Source: Halomonas heilongjiangensis (GTDB lineage Bacteria > Pseudomonadota > Gammaproteobacteria > Pseudomonadales > Halomonadaceae). From it: a DNA stretch of 64,000 bases. Below the pieces are notes generated by a model, which saw only the letters and a program-made list of their open reading frames with translations, was not told where the DNA came from and did no database searches. The first letter of the stretch is position 1. Every line of letters begins with the position of its first letter. The stretch covers positions 1-64,000 of the forward strand of contig NZ_PNRE01000052.1 of assembly GCF_002879645.1 (NCBI RefSeq), written 5' to 3'. Made by a program: the position numbers and the translations under genes. This document shows, in pieces, positions 14,887-23,244 of this stretch.

Positions 14887-16329
14887 ATGAAGGAAAGGCA
14901 AGCGACCCGACTACCCACCATGCAGGAAGTGCTGGCGCTGATGGTCGGCTTCATCGCCATCATGTTCCTGTACATCAATGTCTTCGATCTCCCCATCCAA
15001 CTGGCCCTGTTCACCTCCTGGTTCCTGGTGATGGCGTTGGGGCTGAGGCTGGGGCTCTCCTACGACAGCATGCAGAAGGGGCTGATCGACGGCATCCATA
15101 ACGGCATGGAAGCGGTGCTGGTCCTGATCACTGTGGGTGCCCTGATCGGCACCTGGATTGCCGGCGGTATCGTGCCGAGCATCATCTACTACGGCCTCTC
15201 GGTAATGAACCCGCAGATCTTCCTCTGCGCGGCCTTCCTGATCTGCGCCATCACCTCCCTGTCCACCGGCACTTCCTTCGGGACCGCCGGTACCGCCGGG
15301 GTCGCGATGATGGGGATCGGCTACAGCTTCGGCATCCCGCTGCCTCTGGTGGCCGGTGCGGTGATCTCCGGTGCTTATGTTGGCGACAAGATGTCCCCGC
15401 TGTCGGACACCACGGTGATGACGGCATCGCTGTGCAAGGTCAGCCTGGTCGACCATATTCGCTCCATGGCGCTGGTCAGCGGGCCGGCAGCCCTGATCGC
15501 CGCCTTGCTGTTCCTGGTGGTCGGCTTCTTCTATGTCAAGGAGGGCGCCGATATTCAGCGCGCCGAGCAGGCCATGCAGGCGCTGAATGCCCACTTCACC
15601 ATCAATGGCTGGCTGCTGCTGCCGGCGGCGGCGGTCATCGCCCTGCTGATACGCCGCTATCCCGCCATCCCGGTGATCACCCTGGGAGCGGTGATGGGGG
15701 CGGTCTGCGCCTGGCTGGCTCAGGGCGTCGAACTGCTGGACGCGGTGCGTACCGCCTATTTCGGCAATGCGATGCAGTCGGATGTCGACTTCCTCAATAC
15801 CCTGCTCAACCGCGGCGGCATCGAATCGATGCTGGGCGTGATCGCACTGATCCTGTTTGCCTTGGGCCTCGGTGGCCTGATGGAGCGAGTCGGCGTGTTG
15901 CAGGCGATCTGCAACGGCTTCCTGCGCTGGGCCAACAATCCCGGCCGGCTGACGGTTTCCACCATGCTGGGCGGCTTCTTCGGCAACTTCTTCGGTGGCG
16001 CGGCCTATGTCTCACTGATCACGGCCAGCACCATCACCGAGAAGAACTACGACCAGCAGGGCATCGATCGTCGCGTGCTGTCACGCAACGCCGAGGCTGG
16101 CGGCACCATCACCACGCCGATGGTGCCCTGGACCGATGGCGGGGTATTCATGGCCACCACCCTCGGAGTCTCCACCCTCGGTTACCTACCGTTCCTCTGG
16201 TACCACATGCTGGTGATCCTGATCTCGCTGTTCTACGGCTTCGCCAATATCGCCATCTGGCGCACGGCGAGCAGTGACGACACACAAGACGCGCCTTCCC
16301 GCGCCGCAATCTCGACGGCCAACTCCTGA
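14887..16329 (+). CDS. NhaC-family Na+/H+ antiporter (possible metabolite exchanger)
   Basis: Polytopic inner-membrane protein, 480 residues, of the NhaC branch of the ion transporter superfamily. Recognisable segments are AVLVLITVGALIGTWIAGGIVPSIIYYGL (about 75-103; quoted by parts ITVGALIGTW and GGIVPSIIYYG), STGTSFGTAGTAGVAMMGIG (about 127-146), GAYVGDKMSPLSDTT (about 162-176) and NAEAGGTITTPMVPWTDGG near the C terminus. Placed between the dehydrogenase and deaminase genes of the hydroxyproline pathway with an RBS GGAGAG. Some relatives exchange organic acids or amines with Na+ or H+, so a pathway substrate is possible. Confidence 0.85.
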   Translation: MKERQATRLPTMQEVLALMVGFIAIMFLYINVFDLPIQLALFTSWFLVMALGLRLGLSYDSMQKGLIDGIHNGMEAVLVLITVGALIGTWIAGGIVPSIIYYGLSVMNPQIFLCAAFLICAITSLSTGTSFGTAGTAGVAMMGIGYSFGIPLPLVAGAVISGAYVGDKMSPLSDTTVMTASLCKVSLVDHIRSMALVSGPAALIAALLFLVVGFFYVKEGADIQRAEQAMQALNAHFTINGWLLLPAAAVIALLIRRYPAIPVITLGAVMGAVCAWLAQGVELLDAVRTAYFGNAMQSDVDFLNTLLNRGGIESMLGVIALILFALGLGGLMERVGVLQAICNGFLRWANNPGRLTVSTMLGGFFGNFFGGAAYVSLITASTITEKNYDQQGIDRRVLSRNAEAGGTITTPMVPWTDGGVFMATTLGVSTLGYLPFLWYHMLVILISLFYGFANIAIWRTASSDDTQDAPSRAAISTANS

Positions 16330-16388
16330 GCGACTCATTTGCCAGGACGGCTCACCAAGACGATTCACTAAGACAGGAAGCGACATTT

Positions 16389-17279
16389 ATGCAACTCGAT
16401 GGTGTATTGGTACCGATCGTCACTCCCTTCGATGCCCAGGGGCGAGTTGACCTGGAGGGACTACGGGCCTTGGTCGCCCGATTCATGGACGCTGGTGTGC
16501 GCGGCATCGTCGCCTGTGGCACTACCGGCGAGTACTACGCCCTCGATGAGCAGGAGCGCGAGGCGGTCCTGCGCACCGTGCGTGAGTCGCTGGGCGATCA
16601 GGCACTGGCGATCGCCGGGATCAACTCGCTCTCCACCGCCGCGGCGATCGAGCGTGCGGAGCAGGCCGCGGCACTGGGCTATCAGGCCCTGATGTTGGCT
16701 CCACCGGCGTATAGCCTGCCCAACCAGAAAGAAGTCATCGCGCACTACCGCGACGTGGCGGCGGCCACGGACCTGCCGATCGTCCTCTACAACTTCCCCG
16801 CCCGAACCGGGGTGAATCTCGAACGGGAGACCGTCGCCAGCCTGGCGCGGATGCCAGGAATCATCGGCATCAAGGAGAGCAGCGGGGACTTCACCCGTGC
16901 CCTGGCGCTGATGCAAATGGCCGGCCCGGCGTTCCAGGTCGTCTGCGGCTCCGACGATCAGGCCGCCGACTACCTGTTCTGGGGCGCGCGCTCCTGGATC
17001 AGCGGCGGCGCCAACGTCTTCCCCGCCGAGCAGGTCACCATGCTCGAGGCCGCCAAGCACGGAGACTGGCATCGGGTGCGCGACCTGATGCGCGACATGT
17101 TGCCGGCGATCCAGAACATGGAGGCGGCCGACTACAACCAGAAGGCCAAGCTGGGTTGCCGCCGCCACGGCGTCGACGCCGGTGAGGTGCGCCCGCCGCT
17201 TCGCCCACTCTCGCCAGTCGCTGCCCAGGCATTCCTCGATGCCTTGGACGCTTTCGAGACCAAGCAGAAGGGAGCGTGA
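16389..17279 (+). CDS. DapA-family 1-pyrroline-4-hydroxy-2-carboxylate deaminase (LhpC type)
   Basis: (Beta/alpha)8 Schiff-base lyase of 296 residues, the usual size of the DHDPS/NAL family. It has CGTTGEYYALDEQER (GTTGE motif near 44), catalytic Tyr134 in LYNFPARTGVN and Schiff-base Lys162 in GIKESSGD. In the hydroxyproline pathway such proteins deaminate and open pyrroline-hydroxy-carboxylate to 2-oxoglutarate semialdehyde. Gene order (after the oxidase, directly before an aldehyde dehydrogenase) supports this over lysine biosynthesis. Its TGA lies 2 nt before the next ATG. Confidence 0.87.
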   Translation: MQLDGVLVPIVTPFDAQGRVDLEGLRALVARFMDAGVRGIVACGTTGEYYALDEQEREAVLRTVRESLGDQALAIAGINSLSTAAAIERAEQAAALGYQALMLAPPAYSLPNQKEVIAHYRDVAAATDLPIVLYNFPARTGVNLERETVASLARMPGIIGIKESSGDFTRALALMQMAGPAFQVVCGSDDQAADYLFWGARSWISGGANVFPAEQVTMLEAAKHGDWHRVRDLMRDMLPAIQNMEAADYNQKAKLGCRRHGVDAGEVRPPLRPLSPVAAQAFLDALDAFETKQKGA

Positions 17280-17281
17280 CC

Positions 17282-18775
17282 ATGAGCAATCAACCTCTGA
17301 CGGTGGAGCAGGTCTTCGCACGTGCCCGTGAAGGCCGGCTATGGGCCGGTCACCTGGTGCCCGGCCTGCAACCGGAAGCGCCGCCGAGCTTCGCTACCCT
17401 GGCGCCGCATGATGGCTCGGAAATAGGCCAGGTGGCCCATGGCGGTGCCGAGATCGTCGACACCGCCGTGCGCACCGCCCGAGCCGGCTTCGTCGCCGGC
17501 GAGTGGTCGCGGCTGGCGCCCGCGGAGCGCAAGCGGGTCATGCTGCGTTGGGTGGCCTTGCTCGAACAGCATGCCGAGGAGCTGGCGGCGCTGGACTGCA
17601 TCGATGGTGGCAAACCGATCACCGAATGTCGTGAGACCGATATTCCCGAAACCCTCAATACCCTGGTCTGGTATGCCGAGGCCGTCGACAAACTCTACGG
17701 CAAGGTTGCCCCCACCGGCGGTGATGCGTTGGGTTTGATCGTCAAGGAACCCGTCGGCGTGGTGGGCGCCGTGCTGCCCTGGAATTTCCCGGCCCAGATG
17801 TTCGCCTGGAAGGTCGGCCCGGCGTTGGCCAGCGGCAACTCGGTGATCGTCAAGCCGGCGGAGCAGACCTCGTTGAGCGCCTACCGCATGGTGCAACTGG
17901 CCCACCAGGCCGGCGTGCCGGCATCGGCACTGCTGCTGGTGACCGGCCACGGCGAGGATGCCGGCCAGCCGCTGGGCCTGCATCCCGACGTGGATGTGGT
18001 GTCCTTCACCGGCTCCACGGAGGTCGGGCGCAAGTTCCTCGAGTATTCCGCGCGCAGCAATCTCAAGGAGATCGTCCTCGAGTGCGGTGGCAAGAGCCCC
18101 CAGATCGTGTTCGCCGACGTGCCGGATCTGGATGCCATCGTCGATGACGTGCTCGGCGCCGCCTTCTGGAACATGGGCGAGAACTGCAGCTGCGGTTCGC
18201 GGCTGATCGTCGAGCGCAGTATCCAGGGTGCCCTGATCGAGAAGCTGGTCGCTGGGCTCGCGGCCTGGAAGGTCGGTGATCCCACCGACCCCGACACGCG
18301 TATCGGCCCGATGATCGAGCAGGTGCACTTCGACAAGGTGCGTGGCTTCCTCGAATCCGCCAGGGAAGAGGGTGCCCGCTTGGTGCATGGCGGCCGGACC
18401 CTTGCCCAGGGCAGTGGCTGGTTCGTGGAGCCGACCATCTACGCCGACGTGACCCCCGCCATGCGCTTGTTCCGGGAGGAGGTGTTCGGTCCGCTGCTGG
18501 CGGTGACCGCCTTCGACAGCGAGGAGGAAGCCCTGAGCCTCGCCAACGACACCGCCTACGGGCTGGCGGCCTCGCTCTATACCGCCGACATCAAGCGCGC
18601 CCAGCGCCTGGCATTCGGCATCCGCGCCGGCACCGTCTCGGTGAACGGTTTCTCCGAGGGTGACATTACCACCCCGTTCGGCGGCTACAAGCTCTCCGGT
18701 TTCGGTGGGCGCGACAACGGGCTGGAAGCCTTCGAGCAGTACGTGCAGACCAAGACGGTGTGGTACGTGAACTGA
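17282..18775 (+). CDS. Aldehyde dehydrogenase, probable 2-oxoglutarate semialdehyde dehydrogenase
   Basis: NAD(P)-dependent ALDH, 497 residues. Core motifs are complete: PWNFPAQMFAWKVGPAL, SFTGSTEVGRKF, catalytic Glu268 in LECGGKSPQ and catalytic Cys302 in GENCSCGSR, then EEVFGPLLAV and PFGGYKLSGFG. It would oxidise 2-oxoglutarate semialdehyde to 2-oxoglutarate, closing the hydroxyproline route. Start ATG 17282 has GGAG seven bases upstream; a GTG at 17276 is possible but overlaps the previous stop without spacing for a ribosome site. Sequence class alone would also allow gamma-aminobutyraldehyde-type substrates, so the specific call rests on context. Confidence 0.85.
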   Translation: MSNQPLTVEQVFARAREGRLWAGHLVPGLQPEAPPSFATLAPHDGSEIGQVAHGGAEIVDTAVRTARAGFVAGEWSRLAPAERKRVMLRWVALLEQHAEELAALDCIDGGKPITECRETDIPETLNTLVWYAEAVDKLYGKVAPTGGDALGLIVKEPVGVVGAVLPWNFPAQMFAWKVGPALASGNSVIVKPAEQTSLSAYRMVQLAHQAGVPASALLLVTGHGEDAGQPLGLHPDVDVVSFTGSTEVGRKFLEYSARSNLKEIVLECGGKSPQIVFADVPDLDAIVDDVLGAAFWNMGENCSCGSRLIVERSIQGALIEKLVAGLAAWKVGDPTDPDTRIGPMIEQVHFDKVRGFLESAREEGARLVHGGRTLAQGSGWFVEPTIYADVTPAMRLFREEVFGPLLAVTAFDSEEEALSLANDTAYGLAASLYTADIKRAQRLAFGIRAGTVSVNGFSEGDITTPFGGYKLSGFGGRDNGLEAFEQYVQTKTVWYVN

Positions 18776-18854
18776 CCCATCCGCGCCTCGGGGCCCGGCC
18801 GTGACGGCTGGGCAGCCTTGGCTGAATCAAGAAGCACGACGAGGTAATCAGACA

Positions 18855-19910
18855 ATGAGAACAATGAAAACAGCAGTAGCAGCCCTGGCGGCGGCCGCCG
18901 TCGTCAGCACCCATGCCGTCGCGGCGGAGGTGACATGGCGGGTGCCGACATCGGTTCCGGCGGGCTCCCCGTTCTATGAGAACTTCCTGGAGCGATTTGC
19001 CGACAATGTCGCCACCCTCACCGAGGGCAGGGTCGATATCCGGCCCTTCGGCGCGGGCGTCATCGTGCCGGCCCTGCAAGTCTACGATGCGGTCAAGGAA
19101 GGAACGGTAGAGGCGGGGCATTCGACCCCTAGTTACCTGGTCAACCAGGACCCGATCAATGCGATATTCGCCGGATTCCCGGGTGGCATGGGCCCGGATG
19201 CTTACATCAACTGGATATACGAAGGCGGTGGCCAGCAACGGCTCAAGGAGATTCGCGAAGGCGAAGGGCTCCATTCGCTGGTGGTCGGTATCGGGTCGAC
19301 GGAGATCTTCGCGCACTCCAACGTCGCGATCACCGGTCCGGAAGACCTCGATGGACTGAAATATCGTACCTCGGGGCCCTGGGCCGAGGTCATGAAGGAT
19401 TACTACAACGCCGTGCCTACCGTCGTCCCGCCCGGCGACACCTATACCCTGCTCCAGCGCAAAGGCGTCGATGCCGTCGAATGGGCGACGCCCTCCGGCA
19501 ACCTGCCGGAGGGCTTCCATGAGGCCGCCCGCTATATCGTCGTGCCAGGTGTCCACCAGCCGACCTTCCTGTGGGAAGTGGTGGTGACGCAGGACACATG
19601 GGAGAAGCTGCCCGATGAGCTCAAGCCGCTGCTCGAGGCGGCGGCCAAGCTGACGACTTACGAAGGGCTCAGCTATTTCTACCGTCATGATCGGGAGGCC
19701 ATGGTGACCTATCGCTCGGGACGCAATGAGGTCATTGCCCTGGATGAGGCGTTCGTCGACGAACTCGGCAGCAGCGGCCGCGACTGGATCACGGCGAAAG
19801 CGCAAGCCGAGGAGGGCGACGGTAGGCCATTGATGGGGGAAATTCTCGACGACTATTTCACCTATCGCGATCTCTGGATCTCGGAAAGCGGTTACTTGAT
19901 TACAGAATGA
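18855..19910 (+). CDS. TRAP transporter substrate-binding protein (DctP family)
   Basis: Periplasmic binding protein of 351 residues with a signal peptide (MKTAVAALAAAAVVSTHAVAA). Typical DctP features are the start of the mature domain TWRVPTSVPAGSPFYENFLERFADNV, the LDGLKYRTSGPWAEVMKDY segment with the conserved substrate-binding Arg (about residue 175), and GVDAVEWATPSGN (about 212). This subtype (with GPWAEVM) resembles binding proteins of alpha-keto/hydroxy acid type. Located in the hydroxyproline cluster, it may bind hydroxyproline or a related compound. Start ATG 18855; ATG 18864 is an alternative. Confidence 0.87.
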   Translation: MRTMKTAVAALAAAAVVSTHAVAAEVTWRVPTSVPAGSPFYENFLERFADNVATLTEGRVDIRPFGAGVIVPALQVYDAVKEGTVEAGHSTPSYLVNQDPINAIFAGFPGGMGPDAYINWIYEGGGQQRLKEIREGEGLHSLVVGIGSTEIFAHSNVAITGPEDLDGLKYRTSGPWAEVMKDYYNAVPTVVPPGDTYTLLQRKGVDAVEWATPSGNLPEGFHEAARYIVVPGVHQPTFLWEVVVTQDTWEKLPDELKPLLEAAAKLTTYEGLSYFYRHDREAMVTYRSGRNEVIALDEAFVDELGSSGRDWITAKAQAEEGDGRPLMGEILDDYFTYRDLWISESGYLITE

Positions 19911-19920
19911 CTCGTTCCGT

Positions 19921-19942
19921 GGGGAGGCCCGTGGGCCTCCCC
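19921..19942 (+). other. Intercistronic hairpin between dctP and dctQ
   Basis: Perfect inverted repeat GGGGAGGCCC (19921-19930) and GGGCCTCCCC (19933-19942) immediately after the binding-protein stop codon and before the small permease gene. No T run follows. Such hairpins often stabilise the upstream mRNA and let the binding protein be made in excess of the membrane subunits (known for other transporter operons, inferred here). Confidence 0.6.
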
Positions 19943-19954
19943 GAAGGAGGAAAC

Positions 19955-20458
19955 ATGATAATAAAACTGATCGACCGGGTTTCCGTGTTGCTGTCCCTGG
20001 TGAGTCGGGGGCTGTTGCTTGTCCTCGTGGTCGCCATGCTCTACGAGGTGGTCGCGAGATACGTCTTCAATGCCTCGACCATCTGGGCCTTCGATTTGTC
20101 ATATATGGCCACTGGGGCGGCATTCATCCTCGGCGTGGCGTGGACGGCCAGGATAGATGGCCATGTTCGTGTCGACTTTCTCAGCCAGAGGCTGCCCGTG
20201 AGGATGTCACGCGCGATCAACGCCGCCGTCTACCTGGGCATGGTCGCCCCTATCATGGCCTGCATGACCTGGTATGGCTGGCGCCGCGCCGCCAGGGCGC
20301 TGACGTCCGGTGAGGTGGAAACCGTCAGCATCTGGGCGCCGAAGATGTGGCCTTTCTACTCGGTGATCGCCGTCGGGCTGACGATCTTCACCTTGCAGGT
20401 CGTGGTGCAGGGTATTCGCTTCCTGCAGGGAGAAAATGCCTCGGGAGAGCAGCGCTGA
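19955..20458 (+). CDS. TRAP transporter small permease (DctQ family)
   Basis: Four-helix membrane protein of 167 residues with start ATG 19955 behind AAGGAGGA. The family pattern is clear: an initial hydrophobic helix (LLLVLVVAMLYEVVARYVF), the conserved TIWAFDLSYMATGAAFILGVAW segment (quoted as WAFDLSYMATGAAFILG), then GHVRVDFLSQRLP. Pairs with the large permease encoded next. The upstream in-frame GTG/ATG region lies in the intercistronic hairpin and is not used. Confidence 0.87.
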   Translation: MIIKLIDRVSVLLSLVSRGLLLVLVVAMLYEVVARYVFNASTIWAFDLSYMATGAAFILGVAWTARIDGHVRVDFLSQRLPVRMSRAINAAVYLGMVAPIMACMTWYGWRRAARALTSGEVETVSIWAPKMWPFYSVIAVGLTIFTLQVVVQGIRFLQGENASGEQR

Positions 20459-21777
20459 TGGATATAATAATCGCCGCCTTGATGTTTCCCGGGCTATTCC
20501 TGATGATATTCCTGGGTATTCCCATTGCTTTTTCATTGGCTGTCATATCCGTGATGGCAGGCTGGTTTGCTTTTGGTCCGATGGTGTTTCAGCAACTGTA
20601 TGGCAGTATTTATAGTGCGGCATCCAACTATGTGCTTTCCTCCATTCCGCTGTTCGTGCTGATGGGGGCGATACTCGAGAAGTCGGGGATCGCCAAGAAC
20701 CTGTTCGATGCCATCCAGATGTGGATGGGCAAGTTGCCCGGCGGCCTTTCATTGACGACCATCGCGATGGCGGCTGTGTTTGCCGCGGCATCGGGCGTGG
20801 TCGGTGCGGTGGAGATCATGATCGGGTTGATGGCGATCCCGGCGATGCAGGCATATCGATACAACAATGCCTTGATCTCGGGGACCATATGCGCGGGCGG
20901 GTCGCTGGGGACGATCATTCCACCGACGGTCATCGTCGTGGTATACGCGGCTCTGGCTCAGCTCTCCATCGGTGCATTGTTCGCCGCCATCATCTTCCCT
21001 GGCTTGATCATGCTGTCCCTGTTCGCCCTCTATGTGCTTGGACGGTGCCTGCTCCGGCCCCAGGACGGGCCTGCGGTCGCTGCGCAGGACGTCGAGCGTC
21101 CGCTCGGGGAGAAGCTCGGCATCACGTTCAAGGCCCTGGTGCCGCCGATCGTGCTGATGATTGCCGTGCTGGGGTCGTTGCTCGGTGGCATCGCCTCTCC
21201 GACGGAGGCGGCGGCCGTTGGCGTGGCGGGGGCCTTGATCCTGTCCCTGATCAATGGCGGGTTGAGTGCCAGGTCGCTGAACGACTCCCTCGCCATGACG
21301 GTGAGAATCACCGCGATGATCCTGCTGATCGTCGCCGGCGGCACCATGTTCACCGGCATCTTCGCCGTCAATGGCGGCGACAGGATGGTGGCGGAGATCG
21401 CCGGGAGCTTCGGCGGTGGGCAGTTGAGCGTGATCCTGTTCTTTCTCGCGGTGACATTCGTGCTTGGCTTCGTGCTGGACTGGACCTCGATCGTACTGAT
21501 CTGCGTACCGATCTTCACTCCGATTGTCCGCAGCCTCGGCATCGATCCGATATGGTTTGCCGTGATGGTGCTGGTGACGATACAGACGAGCTACCTGACA
21601 CCGCCCATGGCGTCCTCCATCTTCTACTTGAAGTCGATAGCGCCTGCCGATATCACCTATGGGCAGATGTGCCGCGGGGTCGTCCCCTTCATCATGGCGC
21701 AGTTGCTGACACTGGCGATCGTCGCGTCCTTCCCGGCCATTGCCACGTGGTTGCCCGACAGGGTCGTCGGGTTCTGA
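20458..21777 (+). CDS. TRAP transporter large permease (DctM family)
   Basis: Polytopic transporter subunit of 439 residues, about 12 membrane segments. It shows DctM motifs: FLGIPIAFSLAV, SSIPLFVLMGAILEKSGIA, GGSLGTIIPPTVIVVVYAALA and SPTEAAAVGVAGALI. The start codon overlaps the dctQ stop by one base (TGATG), so translation is coupled. It catalyses Na+-driven solute entry with the periplasmic receptor encoded two genes upstream. It ends the hydroxyproline transport unit; the GntR gene is convergent 53 nt away. Confidence 0.88.
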   Translation: MDIIIAALMFPGLFLMIFLGIPIAFSLAVISVMAGWFAFGPMVFQQLYGSIYSAASNYVLSSIPLFVLMGAILEKSGIAKNLFDAIQMWMGKLPGGLSLTTIAMAAVFAAASGVVGAVEIMIGLMAIPAMQAYRYNNALISGTICAGGSLGTIIPPTVIVVVYAALAQLSIGALFAAIIFPGLIMLSLFALYVLGRCLLRPQDGPAVAAQDVERPLGEKLGITFKALVPPIVLMIAVLGSLLGGIASPTEAAAVGVAGALILSLINGGLSARSLNDSLAMTVRITAMILLIVAGGTMFTGIFAVNGGDRMVAEIAGSFGGGQLSVILFFLAVTFVLGFVLDWTSIVLICVPIFTPIVRSLGIDPIWFAVMVLVTIQTSYLTPPMASSIFYLKSIAPADITYGQMCRGVVPFIMAQLLTLAIVASFPAIATWLPDRVVGF

Positions 21778-21830
21778 CCTCGCTGAGGCCATGACGTACG
21801 ACGTTCGCTGTCGTCGGGCGTCGTGCCCTA

Positions 21831-22508
21831 TCAGCGCTGATCGGCACCGGCCGCGCTCTCCAACTGCTGTTGCTCCAGCAGCGTCGCGATGCCTTCGCAG
21901 GCGCCGAGGATATGTTGACGCAGCAGCTCGCAGGCTTCCTTGGCCTTGCGCTCGCGGCACAGGTCCAGCAGCGCGTGGTGCTCGCGTTCGGCTTTCTCGA
22001 TGCCCTTGGTATACAGCAGCTGCATGCGGATGTAGCGGTCCGACTTGGTGTTGAGGTGGGTCACCATGCTCATCGTCTCGGGCAACGAGGCGGGGGCATA
22101 CAGCGCCTTGTGGAAAGCGAAGTTGTACTCGCTCCAGTTATCGATCTGGCTGCCGCTGTCCAGGGCCGCATCGTACTCGGCGAGGACATGTGCGGCAGTG
22201 GTGAGGCTGTCCTCGGTCATGTTGGGGATGGCGCGCTCCAGCAGGTAGCTCTCCAGCAGCACGCGCAGGTCGAACAGCTCGCGTATGGTGTCCACCGACA
22301 GCTCGGTGGCGAAGGCCCCCCGATGGGGAATGAACTCGACCAGCCCCTCGGCTTCCAGGTTCAGCAGGGCCTCGCGTACCGGGATACGGCTGACGTCGTA
22401 GTCGCTGGCCAGGCCATCCTGGCGTAACTGGGCACCGCCCTGGAATTCGCCGCTGAGGATTCGCCGTCGCAGGTCGTTGGTCACGAATTGCGCACGAGTC
22501 TTGTACAT
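21831..22508 (-). CDS. GntR-family (FCD) transcriptional regulator
   Basis: DNA-binding regulator of about 225 residues. The N-terminal winged helix reads LRRRILSGEFQGGAQLRQDGLASDYDVSRIPVREALLNLEAEGLVEF in outline (HTH about 14-75). The C-terminal FCD domain has the metal-site pattern FDLRVLLESYLLERA, WSEYNFAFHKALY and EREHHALLDLC (Asp/His ligands). Start taken as ATG 22506-22508; a TTG 15 bases upstream is also possible. By position it is the regulator of the hydroxyproline cluster, responding to a pathway metabolite, probably as a repressor (inference). Confidence 0.87.
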   Translation of the reverse strand: MYKTRAQFVTNDLRRRILSGEFQGGAQLRQDGLASDYDVSRIPVREALLNLEAEGLVEFIPHRGAFATELSVDTIRELFDLRVLLESYLLERAIPNMTEDSLTTAAHVLAEYDAALDSGSQIDNWSEYNFAFHKALYAPASLPETMSMVTHLNTKSDRYIRMQLLYTKGIEKAEREHHALLDLCRERKAKEACELLRQHILGACEGIATLLEQQQLESAAGADQR

Positions 22509-22662
22509 GCTTGTCGGTTCCAATTTTTCGTCATGATTGCATAAAGTATACGAAAAGTTGGCTTGGCTGTCTGCACCCGGCAGCCCATGGCGCGGGCGCC
22601 GGTCGGGGGGCCTGGCGGGCCGGGAGATCGCCGCGGTGCCGGTGGCACCGCGGCGGGGCGGG

Positions 22663-23034
22663 TCACGGCACCAGGGTCTGGGCGGCGCCGAGGTAGGTCT
22701 CGCCGTTGGCGCGTACGAGCTCGACGTCGCCGGTCTCCGAGCCCTGGTGGACCTCTTCCAGGGCGATGGCCATGTCGGCCACCTCCTCGTTGATCTTCTC
22801 GAGGGCGTTCTCGAGGGTATAGGTGAGCTCGTGGATGGTGCCGAGGTCGCTCGGCTCGAGCTCCGGCTGGGCGAGCAGTTCGGCCAGTTGCCGGTTGGTC
22901 GCGGAGAAGTTGCTGACGGCCTGTTCGAGCGTCGCGGAGGTTTCGCCCTCGAAGTGGTCGGTACGCTCCTCGGCCTGGACGGCGGTGGTGGCCAGCAGGC
23001 CGGCGAGCAGCAGGGCGGTGATCGGTTGCTTCAT
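22663..23034 (-). CDS. DUF6746-like exported protein, probably Fur-controlled
   Basis: Exported protein of 123 residues: signal peptide MKQPITALLLAGLLATTAVQA, then a short acidic all-helical domain (EGETSATLEQAVSNFSATNRQLAELLAQ, about residues 30-57) and a second helix pair with ELTYTLENALEKINEEVADMAIALEEVH in outline. It resembles the DUF6746 family as I remember it; the function is unknown. A Fur-box-like site directly upstream (23057-23071) suggests iron regulation. In-frame sequence upstream of the chosen ATG has no signal-peptide character and is excluded. Confidence 0.75.
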   Translation of the reverse strand: MKQPITALLLAGLLATTAVQAEERTDHFEGETSATLEQAVSNFSATNRQLAELLAQPELEPSDLGTIHELTYTLENALEKINEEVADMAIALEEVHQGSETGDVELVRANGETYLGAAQTLVP

Positions 23035-23056
23035 GGGGTGGGGTCTCTCATGCAAA

Positions 23057-23071
23057 TGATAGTGATTAGCA
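23057..23071. promoter_or_regulatory. Putative Fur box, left gene
   Basis: TGATAGTGATTAGCA matches the 7-1-7 Fur consensus TGATAATGATTATCA at 13 of 15 positions. It lies 22 bp upstream of the DUF6746-like start codon, where binding would block transcription. Confidence 0.7.
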
Positions 23072-23161
23072 TTCGTGAGGCTATCCCTTCCCCCCGCCCG
23101 CCGCAAGCGCCGCGTCTGCGAAGGCGTTACCGCGAACGGTTTCGTTGACCCGGCGCAGGGT

Positions 23162-23190
23162 TTGACAAGGCGCGGCATGGCGCCTAGATT
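23162..23190 (+). promoter_or_regulatory. Sigma-70-type promoter of the 92-residue gene
   Basis: TTGACA (23162-23167), a 17-bp spacer and TAGATT (23185-23190) form a near-consensus promoter with the expected start near 23197, just before the Fur-like site. Confidence 0.65.
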
Positions 23191-23202
23191 GCCAGTTGCA
23201 AA

Positions 23203-23217
23203 TGATAATTGTTGTCA
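23203..23217. promoter_or_regulatory. Putative Fur box, right gene
   Basis: TGATAATTGTTGTCA matches the 7-1-7 Fur consensus at 12 of 15 positions and lies inside a longer inverted repeat (GCAAATGA at 23198-23205 and TCATTTGC at 23215-23222). It overlaps the expected transcription start of the 92-residue gene. Confidence 0.7.
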
Positions 23218-23244
23218 TTTGCCGGAGTGATCAAGGAGGACAGC

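Noticed and set aside
22481..22696. Short frames on both strands around the GntR promoter
   Set aside because: They have no start signals and lie in the promoter and terminator zones of real genes.
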